Source: Faecalicatena absiana (lineage in GTDB: Bacteria > Bacillota > Bacilli > Lactobacillales > Lactobacillaceae). Taken from it: 64,000 nt of DNA. The DNA is taken from NCBI GenBank assembly GCA_017309015.1, contig JAEDAG010000004.1:150087-214086 (forward strand). Direction: 5' to 3'. The position numbers and the translations under genes are program-made. Shown piece by piece: positions 26,536-34,161 of the stretch. The notes under the pieces are model-generated. The model was given only the letters and a program-made list of their open reading frames with translations, was not told the origin of the DNA and did not search any database. Position 1 is the first letter of the stretch, and every line of letters begins with the position of its first letter.

Positions 26536-26798
26536 CTATGGTAGTGCACTTATATAGTAGTCTTCATTTCTTAAACCAATAAACCGTGGATGATTCATCT
26601 GTGGAAAAGATGGAAATGAAATTGATAATAACTCTGGAATAAATAACCTGATAACCCTATAATTTTCAATGAACGGTGGAGTAATATCTAAAAAGCATGC
26701 ACTTGACGATACATTTTTAATGTCATCAATTAATTTTCGTATATTCGGCTTGTGATCTCTCACTTTAATATTTTCTTCTTTAGAGACTCTAGAATTAA
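26536..26798 (-). pseudogene. C-terminal remnant of a YcaO-domain protein
   Basis: The frame is open from the ISL3 remnant border at 26798 and reads RKLIDDIKNVSSSACFLDIT, then VIRLFIPELLSISFPSFPQM, then NHPRF and ends ISALP-stop. DxTpp.....yrViRlfiPeL...sfP..P..nHPR is the usual YcaO C-terminal pattern. YcaO proteins make azolines or thioamides on peptides. The N-terminal ATP-binding part is missing, replaced by ISL3 sequence, so this copy is dead. An azole-peptide (TOMM) cluster is possible but unproven. Confidence 0.6.
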
Positions 26799-27137
26799 GG
26801 TTCAGTATAAATTCTTGTGTAAATAGAAAATAGGCAATAAAAAAAAGAAGGGTTGTCCCTTACAATGCTAACTTCCCATAAATTACTACTCAAAGTGCTT
26901 TATCACTTGATATATCAACCTTTTGGAGGATTCCGTTGAGTTTAAGTTACAACTCAAAAAATATTATCTTAAACTTCGAAAAAGACCGTAATAGTAGGCT
27001 TCTTAGACATTGAGTTGTAAAATCCTGGGAAATTAGCATTACAATGTTAATAACGACAAAAACACAAGGAGCCCTTCTTACTATGAATTATACAGAAGTG
27101 TCAGTAACTACTCAAGATTTTATGCCCAACAAGGGTG
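26799..27137 (-). mobile_element. ISL3-family remnant (5' end) interrupted by a 171-bp element
   Basis: GGTTCAGTATAAATTCTTGT at 26799 and the leader through TTACAATG match the transposase-start side of the complete ISL3 copy, in opposite orientation. The remnant includes the ribosome site and about 19 codons (MNYTEVSVTTQDFMPNKGD), read on the plus strand at 27082-27137, and is then cut off by the terminator repeat. Confidence 0.85.
26868..27038. mobile_element. 171-bp MITE-like element related to the IS1634-type IS at 56372
   Basis: Imperfect inverted ends (CTAACTTCCCATAAATTACT and, on the other strand, TGCTAATTTCCCAGGATTTT) match the ends of the IS at 56372-58532. TTACAATG flanks it on both sides (26860-26867 and 27039-27046); the complete ISL3 has a single TTACAATG there. 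It has no coding capacity. Confidence 0.8.
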
Positions 27138-27186
27138 ACTAAAAAATACCCGCCAGCTTGCTAAAAACAAGCCAGCGGGTATTTAT
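27138..27186 (+). repeat. Terminator repeat, copy 2
   Basis: AAATACCCGCCAGCTTG / CAAGCCAGCGGGTATTT hairpin with T-rich tail, nearly identical to 23570-23613. A short minus-strand hydrophobic scrap (VIVIGLIYLVMAGNIVGTKK) follows at about 27190-27270. Confidence 0.75.
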
Positions 27187-27303
27187 TTTGCCTTAAAGAG
27201 CTCTTTTTAGTTCCAACAATATTTCCAGCCATGACCAGGTAAATCAGCCCTATGACGATTACCCCGTGGGGATGTCTTCAGCAAATCGCGCCAAAAGATA
27301 CCC

Positions 27304-28143
27304 TTATACCTTCCGGTCAGCGATCAGCTTTTCATGGGCCTGGATGTGAGTCAAGCGCTTTTTATCCCGGTTTAAAAGCAAGAGGAAGATTGCTTCAACC
27401 AAAGACGATGATGCCAGGCGGGAAAAGAGATATTCTTCCTGCAAGACCGTCTGGCCAATTGCAGTTGTCAGATGGTAGTCGCTCTTAGCAGCTAAGGGCG
27501 AGTCTGGCCGGTTGGTCATGGCTACGACCTTGATGCCTTTTTCCTTGGCCAAATCAGCCAGTTTTAACAAGCCAGATGATTCACCAGAGTTGGAAATCAG
27601 CCAAAGGCAGTCGCTGCTGCTCATATTCATGGTCTGGCCGATTACCGTTTCCATGGTCGGACTGGAAATAGCCAATAAGCCCAATTGGTTCAGCTTGTAG
27701 ACCGCGTCTTCAGCAACTGGATAGGTGTCCCCTTCTGCCGCGACTTGGATCAGGCGGCTTTTTTCCAAGAGATCCAGGACTTCTTTTAGAGTAGCAGCTG
27801 GCAAGCGGCGAAGAGTCCGGTCAATTTCGTCCTCCTTGCTGGCCGCGATCTGGTCCAGGGCTTGGGAGACATTATCCTGGTTCAGGGATGCCAAGCTTGA
27901 GACGGGTGACTTTACCCGGGCCAGACTGACTTTCAGCTGGTGAAAGCCCGATAAATTCAAATTGTGGCAAAAGCGGGTTACTGAGGCCCCGCTGACGCCT
28001 GCTGCTTGGGCCAGCTGGGAAATCGTGTAGTTAACCACTGCCTCTGGCTTGCTTAATATAATCTGGGCAACCTTTTGGTCACTTGGGGACATGCCATTTT
28101 TCCGGCAAAGGATCTGCTCAATGATGCTCTCTTCGTTTTCCAT
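27304..28143 (-). CDS. RpiR/MurR-family transcriptional regulator with SIS domain
   Basis: 279 residues. The N-terminal HTH_6 domain is clear (YTISQLAQAAGVSGASVTRF ... CHNLNLSGFHQLK). From about residue 115 a SIS sugar-phosphate-binding domain follows (LIQVAAEGDTYPVAEDAVYK; CLWLISNSGESSGLLKLADL with the SNSGES phosphate loop). It is divergent from rpiA and the oxidoreductase gene, which it probably controls in response to a sugar phosphate. Three copies of a TTGTAAA-type repeat in the intergenic region are likely operators. Confidence 0.92.
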   Translation of the reverse strand: MENEESIIEQILCRKNGMSPSDQKVAQIILSKPEAVVNYTISQLAQAAGVSGASVTRFCHNLNLSGFHQLKVSLARVKSPVSSLASLNQDNVSQALDQIAASKEDEIDRTLRRLPAATLKEVLDLLEKSRLIQVAAEGDTYPVAEDAVYKLNQLGLLAISSPTMETVIGQTMNMSSSDCLWLISNSGESSGLLKLADLAKEKGIKVVAMTNRPDSPLAAKSDYHLTTAIGQTVLQEEYLFSRLASSSLVEAIFLLLLNRDKKRLTHIQAHEKLIADRKV

Positions 28144-28199
28144 GTTTACCAGTCTTTCTCCTGTTCCTTCTTGATTCTACAGTGCTATTATAGCATCTC

Positions 28200-28291
28200 T
28201 TGTAAATTAATTTCGCCGATTTTAAGATCTTGTAAATTAATTTATTGACATTCCCCTGTCTTTTGCTTACTATGATTTTGTAAAGAAATTT
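28200..28291 (+). promoter_or_regulatory. Divergent control region: three TTGTAAAnnAATTT repeats around a promoter
   Basis: TTGTAAATTAATTT at 28200-28213 and 28230-28243 (exactly 30 bp apart, three helical turns) and TTGTAAAGAAATTT at 28278-28291. The second copy abuts TTGACA (28245-28250), which lies 17 bp from TACTAT (28268-28273). This promoter would drive rpiA. Confidence 0.75.
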
Positions 28292-28344
28292 CAGCTAAAC
28301 TAGCAATGTAGAAAATAATTTACGGTTTTTAGAAGGAGAATGTG

Positions 28345-28995
28345 ATGACTTTAATTTCAGATTTCGCGTTGAAGAAGATTCAACCAGGGCAAAAAGTTTC
28401 CCTTGGCGGCGGAAGCAACGTGGCCGACCTGACCAGGGCAATCGCTGAGGCCGACCTGGCCCTTGACCTCTACTCCCCTGCCCCGGCTACCCGGCAGTTA
28501 GGGGCCAGTCTCGGCCTGGCAATTAAGCCAGCAGAAGAAGCAGACCAGCTTGACCTGGCCTTTGACGGAGCAGACAGCGTTGATTTTTCCTTAAGGGCAC
28601 TCAAGAGCAAGGGGGGCATCCATCTTTTTGAAAAAATCGCCGCGCAAGAGGCTGATGAATACATCCTTCTTTTGCCAGAAGGCCGGCTAAGAGAAAAGCT
28701 CAACCCAGATATCCAGCTCTGCCTTGAAGTAGCTGCTCCAGCTGTTAAATCCTTGCTTAATTTCGCTAAAGGCTTGGCTTTGAAGGCCAGTGTCCGAGAA
28801 GACGAATCAATTTTGGGCAACAAGCTAGTTGATCTATACGCGGAAAATTGGGACAAGATCGAAGAAGTAAACCAGCAACTGCTTGCCTTTAATGGCGTTG
28901 TTGCCTCGTCGCTTTTTGCAGGAGAAGTTACTTCCGTCATCACTGTTCAAAATGGACAAGCAGTTGAAATTGGCAAAGGAGAAAATCATGACTAA
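28345..28995 (+). CDS. rpiA: Ribose-5-phosphate isomerase A-like protein
   Basis: 216 residues from the ATG at 28345 (AAGGAG upstream; a GTG one codon earlier is also possible). The RpiA landmarks are present but divergent: KVSLGGGSNVADLTRAI for the phosphate loop, LAFDGADSVD for the DGAD active-site loop, and LKSKGGIHLFEKIAAQEAD for the Lys loop. RpiA interconverts ribose-5-P and ribulose-5-P. Pairing with an RpiR regulator and a sugar dehydrogenase suggests a special pentose or polyol pathway paralogue rather than the housekeeping copy. It overlaps the next gene by 8 bp. Confidence 0.8.
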   Translation: MTLISDFALKKIQPGQKVSLGGGSNVADLTRAIAEADLALDLYSPAPATRQLGASLGLAIKPAEEADQLDLAFDGADSVDFSLRALKSKGGIHLFEKIAAQEADEYILLLPEGRLREKLNPDIQLCLEVAAPAVKSLLNFAKGLALKASVREDESILGNKLVDLYAENWDKIEEVNQQLLAFNGVVASSLFAGEVTSVITVQNGQAVEIGKGENHD

Positions 28996-29974
28996 ATACA
29001 ATTGGGGAATTATCGGGACTGGCTGGATTGCCGGAGAAATGGCTGACGCATTAAAGCGGGTCAACGGCGAAGTCCACGCTGCCGCCAACCCTCATAAAGA
29101 GGCTTTGGAAGCTTTTGGTCAGGAAAAGGGAATCAAGCATCTTTATACTGACCCAGATGAGATGATCAAGGATCCCAACCTGGATATCGTTTATATTGCC
29201 ACCCCGCATAACTTCCACTACCAATATGCTAAGCAGGCACTGTTGGCTGGCAAGCATGTTTTTTGCGAAAAAGCGATCACGATTAACGAAAAGCAGCTGG
29301 AAAACCTGGCAAGCCTGGCTAAAGAAACGAATTTGATTTTAACAGAAGGCCTTACCCTCTACCACATGCCGCTTTACCGCAAGGTCAAGGAGCTGATCGC
29401 TTCCGGCAAATTGGGCCAGATCCAGCTGGTGCAAGTCAACTTCGGCAGTTTGAAGGATTATGATCCGGCCAACCGTTTCTTCTCAAAGGACCTGGCTGGC
29501 GGCGGGCTCTTAGATATCGGCGGCTACGCTACGGCTTTTGCTCGGACCTTCCTGGATGAGATGCCTAACAATATTTTGACGACGGTGAAGTTTTTTGAAA
29601 CGGGCGTGGACGAACAGTCCGGCATTATTTTGAAAAATGACCGCCAGCAGCTGGCTGTGATGGCTCTGTCGATGCGGGCCAAGCAGCCAAAACGGGGCGT
29701 CATTTCCGGGACTAAGGGCTATGTCGAGATCAGCAACTACCCGCGGGCCATGCAGGCGGAAGTTACCTACACTGCCTCAGCTCATGAAGAACGCAAAGAG
29801 ACGATCACGGCTGGGGAAAGCGACCTGGCTCTGGACTATGAAGTAGCCGACATGCAGCGGTATGTAGAGCAGGGCCATGACGATGGCGAACTGCAGACCT
29901 CCCGGGAAGTGATGCACATTTTGACGGCGGTTAGAGGCCAATGGGGGATGCGTTTCCCGGACGACAAGAACTAG
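28988..29974 (+). CDS. Gfo/Idh/MocA-family oxidoreductase
   Basis: 328 residues. The N-terminal Rossmann domain WGIIGTGWIAGEMADAL binds NAD(P); VYIATPHNFHYQYAKQALLA and GKHVFCEKAITINEKQ contain the family ATPHxxH and EK motifs, with Ala replacing the usual Pro after EK. The substrate domain includes GGGLLDIGGYATAFARTFL. Members oxidise or reduce sugars, inositols or dihydrodiols. It is cotranscribed with rpiA (ATGACTAA overlap) under the RpiR regulator, so a sugar-phosphate-related substrate is likely. Confidence 0.9.
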   Translation: MTKYNWGIIGTGWIAGEMADALKRVNGEVHAAANPHKEALEAFGQEKGIKHLYTDPDEMIKDPNLDIVYIATPHNFHYQYAKQALLAGKHVFCEKAITINEKQLENLASLAKETNLILTEGLTLYHMPLYRKVKELIASGKLGQIQLVQVNFGSLKDYDPANRFFSKDLAGGGLLDIGGYATAFARTFLDEMPNNILTTVKFFETGVDEQSGIILKNDRQQLAVMALSMRAKQPKRGVISGTKGYVEISNYPRAMQAEVTYTASAHEERKETITAGESDLALDYEVADMQRYVEQGHDDGELQTSREVMHILTAVRGQWGMRFPDDKN

Positions 29975-30018
29975 ATTTATCTGATAAATTGTCTATTCTC
30001 AAAAACTTGGTACAAGAA

Positions 30019-30049
30019 AAGAGTGAGTTCAGTGAACCCACTCTTTTTT
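30019..30049 (+). terminator. Terminator of the rpiA operon
   Basis: AAGAGTG ... CACTCTT followed by TTTTG. It ends just before the convergent reductase gene stop at 30054. Confidence 0.85.
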
Positions 30050-30053
30050 GCTC

Positions 30054-30623
30054 TTATTCAACGATGCCGAAGCCGCCAGTCCAGCCGATTTGTTCGCTGG
30101 CTGCCAGGGTCATTTGCAGGAAACCAGTTGCTTCCAGTTCTCTTGCCCGCTTCAAGGCGCCGGCGTCCAGGACCCGCAAAGGACTGCCAGCTAAAGCTTC
30201 CTTAATGGTTGCCTTGGCTTCCTGGTCATCACCGGCCAGAAGAACCGTGGTTGGCAAGTCGCCAATTTTTCCGCTTTGCAGAGTTGCGGCAAAAGTCGTG
30301 TTGAAGCCCTTGACCACCTTGGAATTTGGCAGCCAGGACTGGAGCAATTGCGCGGCGGACGAGTCAGCTGGCACGACCAATTCGTCCCAAGTGTCGAAGT
30401 TCAGAGGGTTGCTGATGTCGATGACGATCTTGCCCTTCAGCTCTTCCTTGTATTGACTAGCAATGCTTTCCAAAGCGCTGAATGGCACGGCCATGATTAC
30501 CAGGTCGCCAAGATTTTCTGCCTTGTCGCCACTACCAAAGTATTCCACTTGATTGCCGGCCAGTTCGAAGTTCTTGCCGATTGATTGCCCCATGTTGCCC
30601 TTGCCAAAAATTGTTACCTTCAT
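30054..30623 (-). CDS. NADPH-dependent F420 reductase-like (NAD-binding) protein
   Basis: 189 residues. KVTIFGKGNMGQSIGKNFEL is a Rossmann dinucleotide fold; LVIMAVPFSALESIA and GKIVIDISNPLNFDTWDELV follow as in the F420_oxidored family. FNTTFAATLQSGKIGDLPTT and GWTGGFGIVE complete the usual fold. In lactobacilli F420 itself is absent, so it is probably an NADP-dependent oxidoreductase of unknown substrate. A broken duplicate lies at 23654-23959. Confidence 0.85.
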   Translation of the reverse strand: MKVTIFGKGNMGQSIGKNFELAGNQVEYFGSGDKAENLGDLVIMAVPFSALESIASQYKEELKGKIVIDISNPLNFDTWDELVVPADSSAAQLLQSWLPNSKVVKGFNTTFAATLQSGKIGDLPTTVLLAGDDQEAKATIKEALAGSPLRVLDAGALKRARELEATGFLQMTLAASEQIGWTGGFGIVE

Positions 30624-30730
30624 TGTTTTTACCTCGTTTGCTTTCTTTTTGTAAGTTGTTAATCATAAGAATACACGCTTGTCAAAAGAAAGTCAAGGAT
30701 CTTCTTACAAAAAGTTAGCAAAATAAAAAT

Positions 30731-30757
30731 CCAGCCCGAAAGTGGACTGGATTAGGT
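30731..30757 (-). terminator. Terminator of the 587-residue protein gene
   Basis: ATCCAGCCC GAAAGT GGACTGGAT hairpin. It is one of three near-identical copies (24068, 30731, 32623). Confidence 0.65.
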
Positions 30758-32521
30758 TTATTCGTGATCTTTGTGCTTTTTGATCATGTCTAAAATGGCC
30801 TGCATGGCCTCAATTTTTTGCAATTGCTCACCATGGATGTCTGGATTGGACTTCCACTCATCAGTTGTCCAACCCTTGAGGACATAGACGTGCCGGTTCT
30901 TGTCATAGCTGTGGATCAAGTCGAGGATCTTATTTTCAACCTCTTCGTTAAGTGGCTTGCCGCCATTAGCCAGCAGCTGGCGGAACTCCTCTTTAGGAAT
31001 TGGGTCAACATCTTCAAGTCCGCCCTTGCTCGTCCAGAGGAAGTGATCAACTATCTTTCTGGCCAAATCTTTGCTTTCCAGGCTGACAATCTTGGCATCC
31101 CTGCTCCCTAATTGCGTAAAGTAGGCCAGCAGGTCCAGCTCTTCTTTCTCCTGCTGGTGGCCGGAATAAGCCAGCATGTCTTCTGGCTCCCAGTACTCAC
31201 TTGCGTATTCGCTGAAGTAGACATTATAAACGCCTTCCAGTGCTTTTAAGCCGTCTGGACCCAGCAGGTCTTCATTCACAAGTATCCGTTCAAATTCGAA
31301 GTCGATCCCGTTTTTTAAAAGTTCATGCTGTTCAAAAATATAGTAAGGCACTTTTTCCCGGCGAACCAGTTCAGCAAAGGCGATGAATTCATCGTCGCTG
31401 ATGTGAGGGTAATGATTTTTGTCCTTAATATCTTCGTAAATTTGGGCGAGGTCAACGAGTTCGATTACGCCGTAGAGGTTGACGGCTGCTTGGAAGAATT
31501 TGTGCAAGAAGTCCAGCTTCTCTTCGTCAAAGCCGGCATCCGCATACCGCTTCTTCATAGTCTTATCGAGCAGACGCTTAGGGTAGCTGGCTTTTTTGCG
31601 CATTGCGGCGTGTGGGTGAGTATCACTGGCTAGGTCCAACAGCATCTGGCCAAGTTGCTGAAGGTGATCAGATGGGTCATAGTCTTCATCTAAATCGAAA
31701 TGATCGTCATCATCTTTATAGAAAGAATCGTCAAAATATTCATTCTCAGTGATGTCTTCCTTAGGGATCCCCATCATCTTTCCATAAGTGTAGCCGCCAA
31801 GGCCCCAGCAAGGGAGGTCGTAAAGTGCCCGCTTCATCAGCGTGCAGATTTCTTGGAAAGTGTGCTTGCCATAGTCAAGCCGGTAGAATAAGGAGAGATT
31901 TTCAAATTCTGCTGAAGCTGCCTCCAAATTACCTGGACTGGTTTGGTAGGCATAGGTCACTAACTTGGTGATTTCGTTTAGGCCAGTGTCGTTTGGATAG
32001 ATCTGACTTTCCACCTGATCAAGCGGTTTGTCAAAGGCCTTCAGCTCTGCCATAATTTTTTGAAAAGCGCGGTCGTCAACTGTTTCTTTGTGCTCGGCAA
32101 AGTCGCGAAGGTCGTTAGGAGTTAAGTAAAACTTGCTGCTGAATTCGCAGAGTTCCATATAGAGGTACCAGATTTCATGAATACTGTCTTCTTTCCAGGC
32201 AACACTTTCATGAACCAAAAGTGGGCTGGTTAAGGGGATGCCAGAATCATTGCAGTACTTGTTTATGATTTCTGGACTGAAAATAGCGTAATGCTCAAGC
32301 AATTTACTGCCTGTGACTTCGCCGAAAGTGAGGAATTGCTCAAATGTAATTTCCGGGTAGTCCTGGTTCTGCCTTTTGATGTCTTTGTACAAGCCGTACA
32401 GATCCTCAAGAGAGATGATCCCGTATGCATTAACCGCGCCAGTATAGAACTGGAGAAGGAAGTCTATCGACTCCTCTGACAGGCCGATTTTTTTGAGTTT
32501 AGTGATTGCTGATTTTTGCAT
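30758..32521 (-). CDS. Large acidic hypothetical protein with internal duplication
   Basis: 587 residues from the ATG at 32521 (ribosome site GGGGGAG). No family recognised. An about 70-residue module occurs twice: ESIDFLLQFYTGAVNAYGII ... SLEDLYGLYKDIK near the N-terminus and EKLDFLHKFFQAAVNLYGVI ... ELVDLAQIYEDIK around residue 340, each followed by an EF.FAE and HY.IF-like stretch. A very acidic linker (DDSFYKDDDDHFDLDEDYD) separates the halves. There is no signal peptide or membrane segment, so it is cytoplasmic and probably helical. It is monocistronic between two copies of the same terminator sequence. Confidence 0.7.
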   Translation of the reverse strand: MQKSAITKLKKIGLSEESIDFLLQFYTGAVNAYGIISLEDLYGLYKDIKRQNQDYPEITFEQFLTFGEVTGSKLLEHYAIFSPEIINKYCNDSGIPLTSPLLVHESVAWKEDSIHEIWYLYMELCEFSSKFYLTPNDLRDFAEHKETVDDRAFQKIMAELKAFDKPLDQVESQIYPNDTGLNEITKLVTYAYQTSPGNLEAASAEFENLSLFYRLDYGKHTFQEICTLMKRALYDLPCWGLGGYTYGKMMGIPKEDITENEYFDDSFYKDDDDHFDLDEDYDPSDHLQQLGQMLLDLASDTHPHAAMRKKASYPKRLLDKTMKKRYADAGFDEEKLDFLHKFFQAAVNLYGVIELVDLAQIYEDIKDKNHYPHISDDEFIAFAELVRREKVPYYIFEQHELLKNGIDFEFERILVNEDLLGPDGLKALEGVYNVYFSEYASEYWEPEDMLAYSGHQQEKEELDLLAYFTQLGSRDAKIVSLESKDLARKIVDHFLWTSKGGLEDVDPIPKEEFRQLLANGGKPLNEEVENKILDLIHSYDKNRHVYVLKGWTTDEWKSNPDIHGEQLQKIEAMQAILDMIKKHKDHE

Positions 32522-32622
32522 GGTCAAGCTCCCCCTTTTTGTAAAATACGTTATTGCGTCTAAAGCTATTTTACCCGATCTTGGGAGGAAATGTGGGACT
32601 CCGGGATTTGTGGGATAAAAAT

Positions 32623-32650
32623 AATCCAGTCCGAAAGTGGACTGGATTAT
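32623..32650 (-). terminator. Terminator of the Rib-like surface protein gene
   Basis: AATCCAGTCC GAAAGT GGACTGGATT, followed on the minus strand by ATTTTTATC. Confidence 0.75.
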
Positions 32651-32655
32651 TGGGA

Positions 32656-33903
32656 TTATTTGACGTTAACGATGAAGTTGTCGGTGTCGTAGCTACTACC
32701 GTCTGGGAACTTGATAGTCAAGTAGTCTTCATATTTCCCTGGATCCAATGTATCTGTAGAGTCCAAAGAGCCATTGAAGCGTACTACAGTTCCCTCCGGT
32801 AATGCAGAAGCATTAGTCAAAAAGAAACTTGGATCAACTAATGTATTTTCCAATAAATCATCATCATGGTATTCCAAAGCTGAGGATGAAGAAACCGTAA
32901 AACTTGAAGCTTTTGGTGCAACCTTAATCGTTTCAGCTTGTGACGGTAACACTGTAATCTTAAATTTGTTGGTATCTTCATAAGATCCGTCTGGATAAGT
33001 CACCTTAACATGTACCGTATAAGTCCCTGGCTTAGTAACAGAAAGTGGCTCCTCGGAATCTGTGTTCAATTCAAACTGTGTTCTATCAGATGACGACTTA
33101 AATTGTGAAAAGATTGGGTCATTTGGGAAGTAGCCCGCTGGATTAGTGATAAAGTACTTACGGATTGAATAATCTACGCCGTACTCAATTGAATCATCTG
33201 CACCGTACTCAAGTGTTACATCATGAACAGTCGGCTGATACTTATCAACATCAGTAGTCGGAACCACAAAAGTTACTGAACCAACTACTTCCTTTGAGCC
33301 ATCAGCGTATGTAACTTGAATTCTAGTTGTGTAGGTACCACCCTTTTGACCGTTAACCGGATCCAAATACTTGTAGCTTGTACTTACTGGAATTGATGAA
33401 TCGTTAGTAATAAACTTTCGTGCTTCATAGTCCCAATCATCGGTAACGTCAGTACCCCACTTCAAATTAACCGTACCGCTCTTAACCTGTGGTTGGTACT
33501 TGTCTGCCATAGTCAGACGCTTAACAACCTTCTGAGCGGGTTTCTTAGTGGTAGTCTTCTTGACAACCTTCGTCACTGGCTTCTTGGTGGTTGTCTTCTT
33601 TACCACCTTTTTGGCAGTCTTCTTGCTAGTAGTCTTCTTTGGAGCAGCCTTCTTTGCGGTCTTCTTGACTACCTTCTTTTTAGCAACCTTCTTAAACGGC
33701 TTCTTAGTAGCTTTCTTCTTACTAGTCTTTTTAGCTACTTTCTTAGTCGACTTCTTCTTGGTACTCTTTTTGGCTTTCTTCGCCTTCTTAGTACTCTTCT
33801 TTGCAGCCATGGCAGTTGGTGCTACTTCTACTGCTGGAACTGCAGCGCCCAACAAAGCCAAGGCAACAGAAACCTTACTGATGGCTTTCAGTTTGTTACC
33901 CAT
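32656..33903 (-). CDS. Secreted lysine-rich surface protein with three Rib-like domains
   Basis: 415 residues. The signal peptide MGNKLKAISKVSVALALLGA ends near ...APTAMAA. About 100 residues of Lys/Thr/Ser repeats (KKSTKKAKKAKKSTKKK) form a strongly basic tract, likely binding anionic wall polymers, since no LPXTG is seen. Three domains of about 85 residues follow, each with YQP... start, FITN/FFLTN and TYPDGSYEDTNKFKITV-like ends, as in Rib/alpha-like adhesin repeats. The role is probably wall-associated adhesion or shielding. It shares promoter architecture and signal peptide with the three minus-strand genes at 34162, 41097 and 42523. Confidence 0.85.
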   Translation of the reverse strand: MGNKLKAISKVSVALALLGAAVPAVEVAPTAMAAKKSTKKAKKAKKSTKKKSTKKVAKKTSKKKATKKPFKKVAKKKVVKKTAKKAAPKKTTSKKTAKKVVKKTTTKKPVTKVVKKTTTKKPAQKVVKRLTMADKYQPQVKSGTVNLKWGTDVTDDWDYEARKFITNDSSIPVSTSYKYLDPVNGQKGGTYTTRIQVTYADGSKEVVGSVTFVVPTTDVDKYQPTVHDVTLEYGADDSIEYGVDYSIRKYFITNPAGYFPNDPIFSQFKSSSDRTQFELNTDSEEPLSVTKPGTYTVHVKVTYPDGSYEDTNKFKITVLPSQAETIKVAPKASSFTVSSSSALEYHDDDLLENTLVDPSFFLTNASALPEGTVVRFNGSLDSTDTLDPGKYEDYLTIKFPDGSSYDTDNFIVNVK

Positions 33904-33945
33904 AATTTTGTCCTCTCACATATTATTAGATGATTACACATTTTA

Positions 33946-33974
33946 ATTTTTGACCCAAACGCTGTATTTGTCAA
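33946..33974 (-). promoter_or_regulatory. Promoter of the surface gene at 32656 (shared type)
   Basis: Minus-strand TTGACA (33969-33974), 17 bp, AAAAAT (33946-33951), with the same flanking AATTAAAATGTGTAA as its relatives. Confidence 0.7.
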
Positions 33975-34082
33975 ATTACTTTTTTGCAAAACAATCATCT
34001 ATTGTATGCAGACTAGTTTATCAGTCTTAATGCTTGCCCCAGCGCCAATTATAACCAAATTCGTAAATATCCAGAAAAATAA

Positions 34083-34122
34083 AAAAGTATGATCCCGAAT
34101 ATATATCGGATTCATACTTTAA
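34083..34122 (-). terminator. Terminator of the CAP-domain gene at 34162
   Basis: AAAGTATGATCCCGA / TCGGATTCATACTTT stem, with TTTTTTATTTTT on the minus strand. A near copy ends the paralogue at 42523. Confidence 0.8.
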
Positions 34123-34161
34123 CAAGCTTAACTAATCTCCCTAATAATTACACTACTGTAA

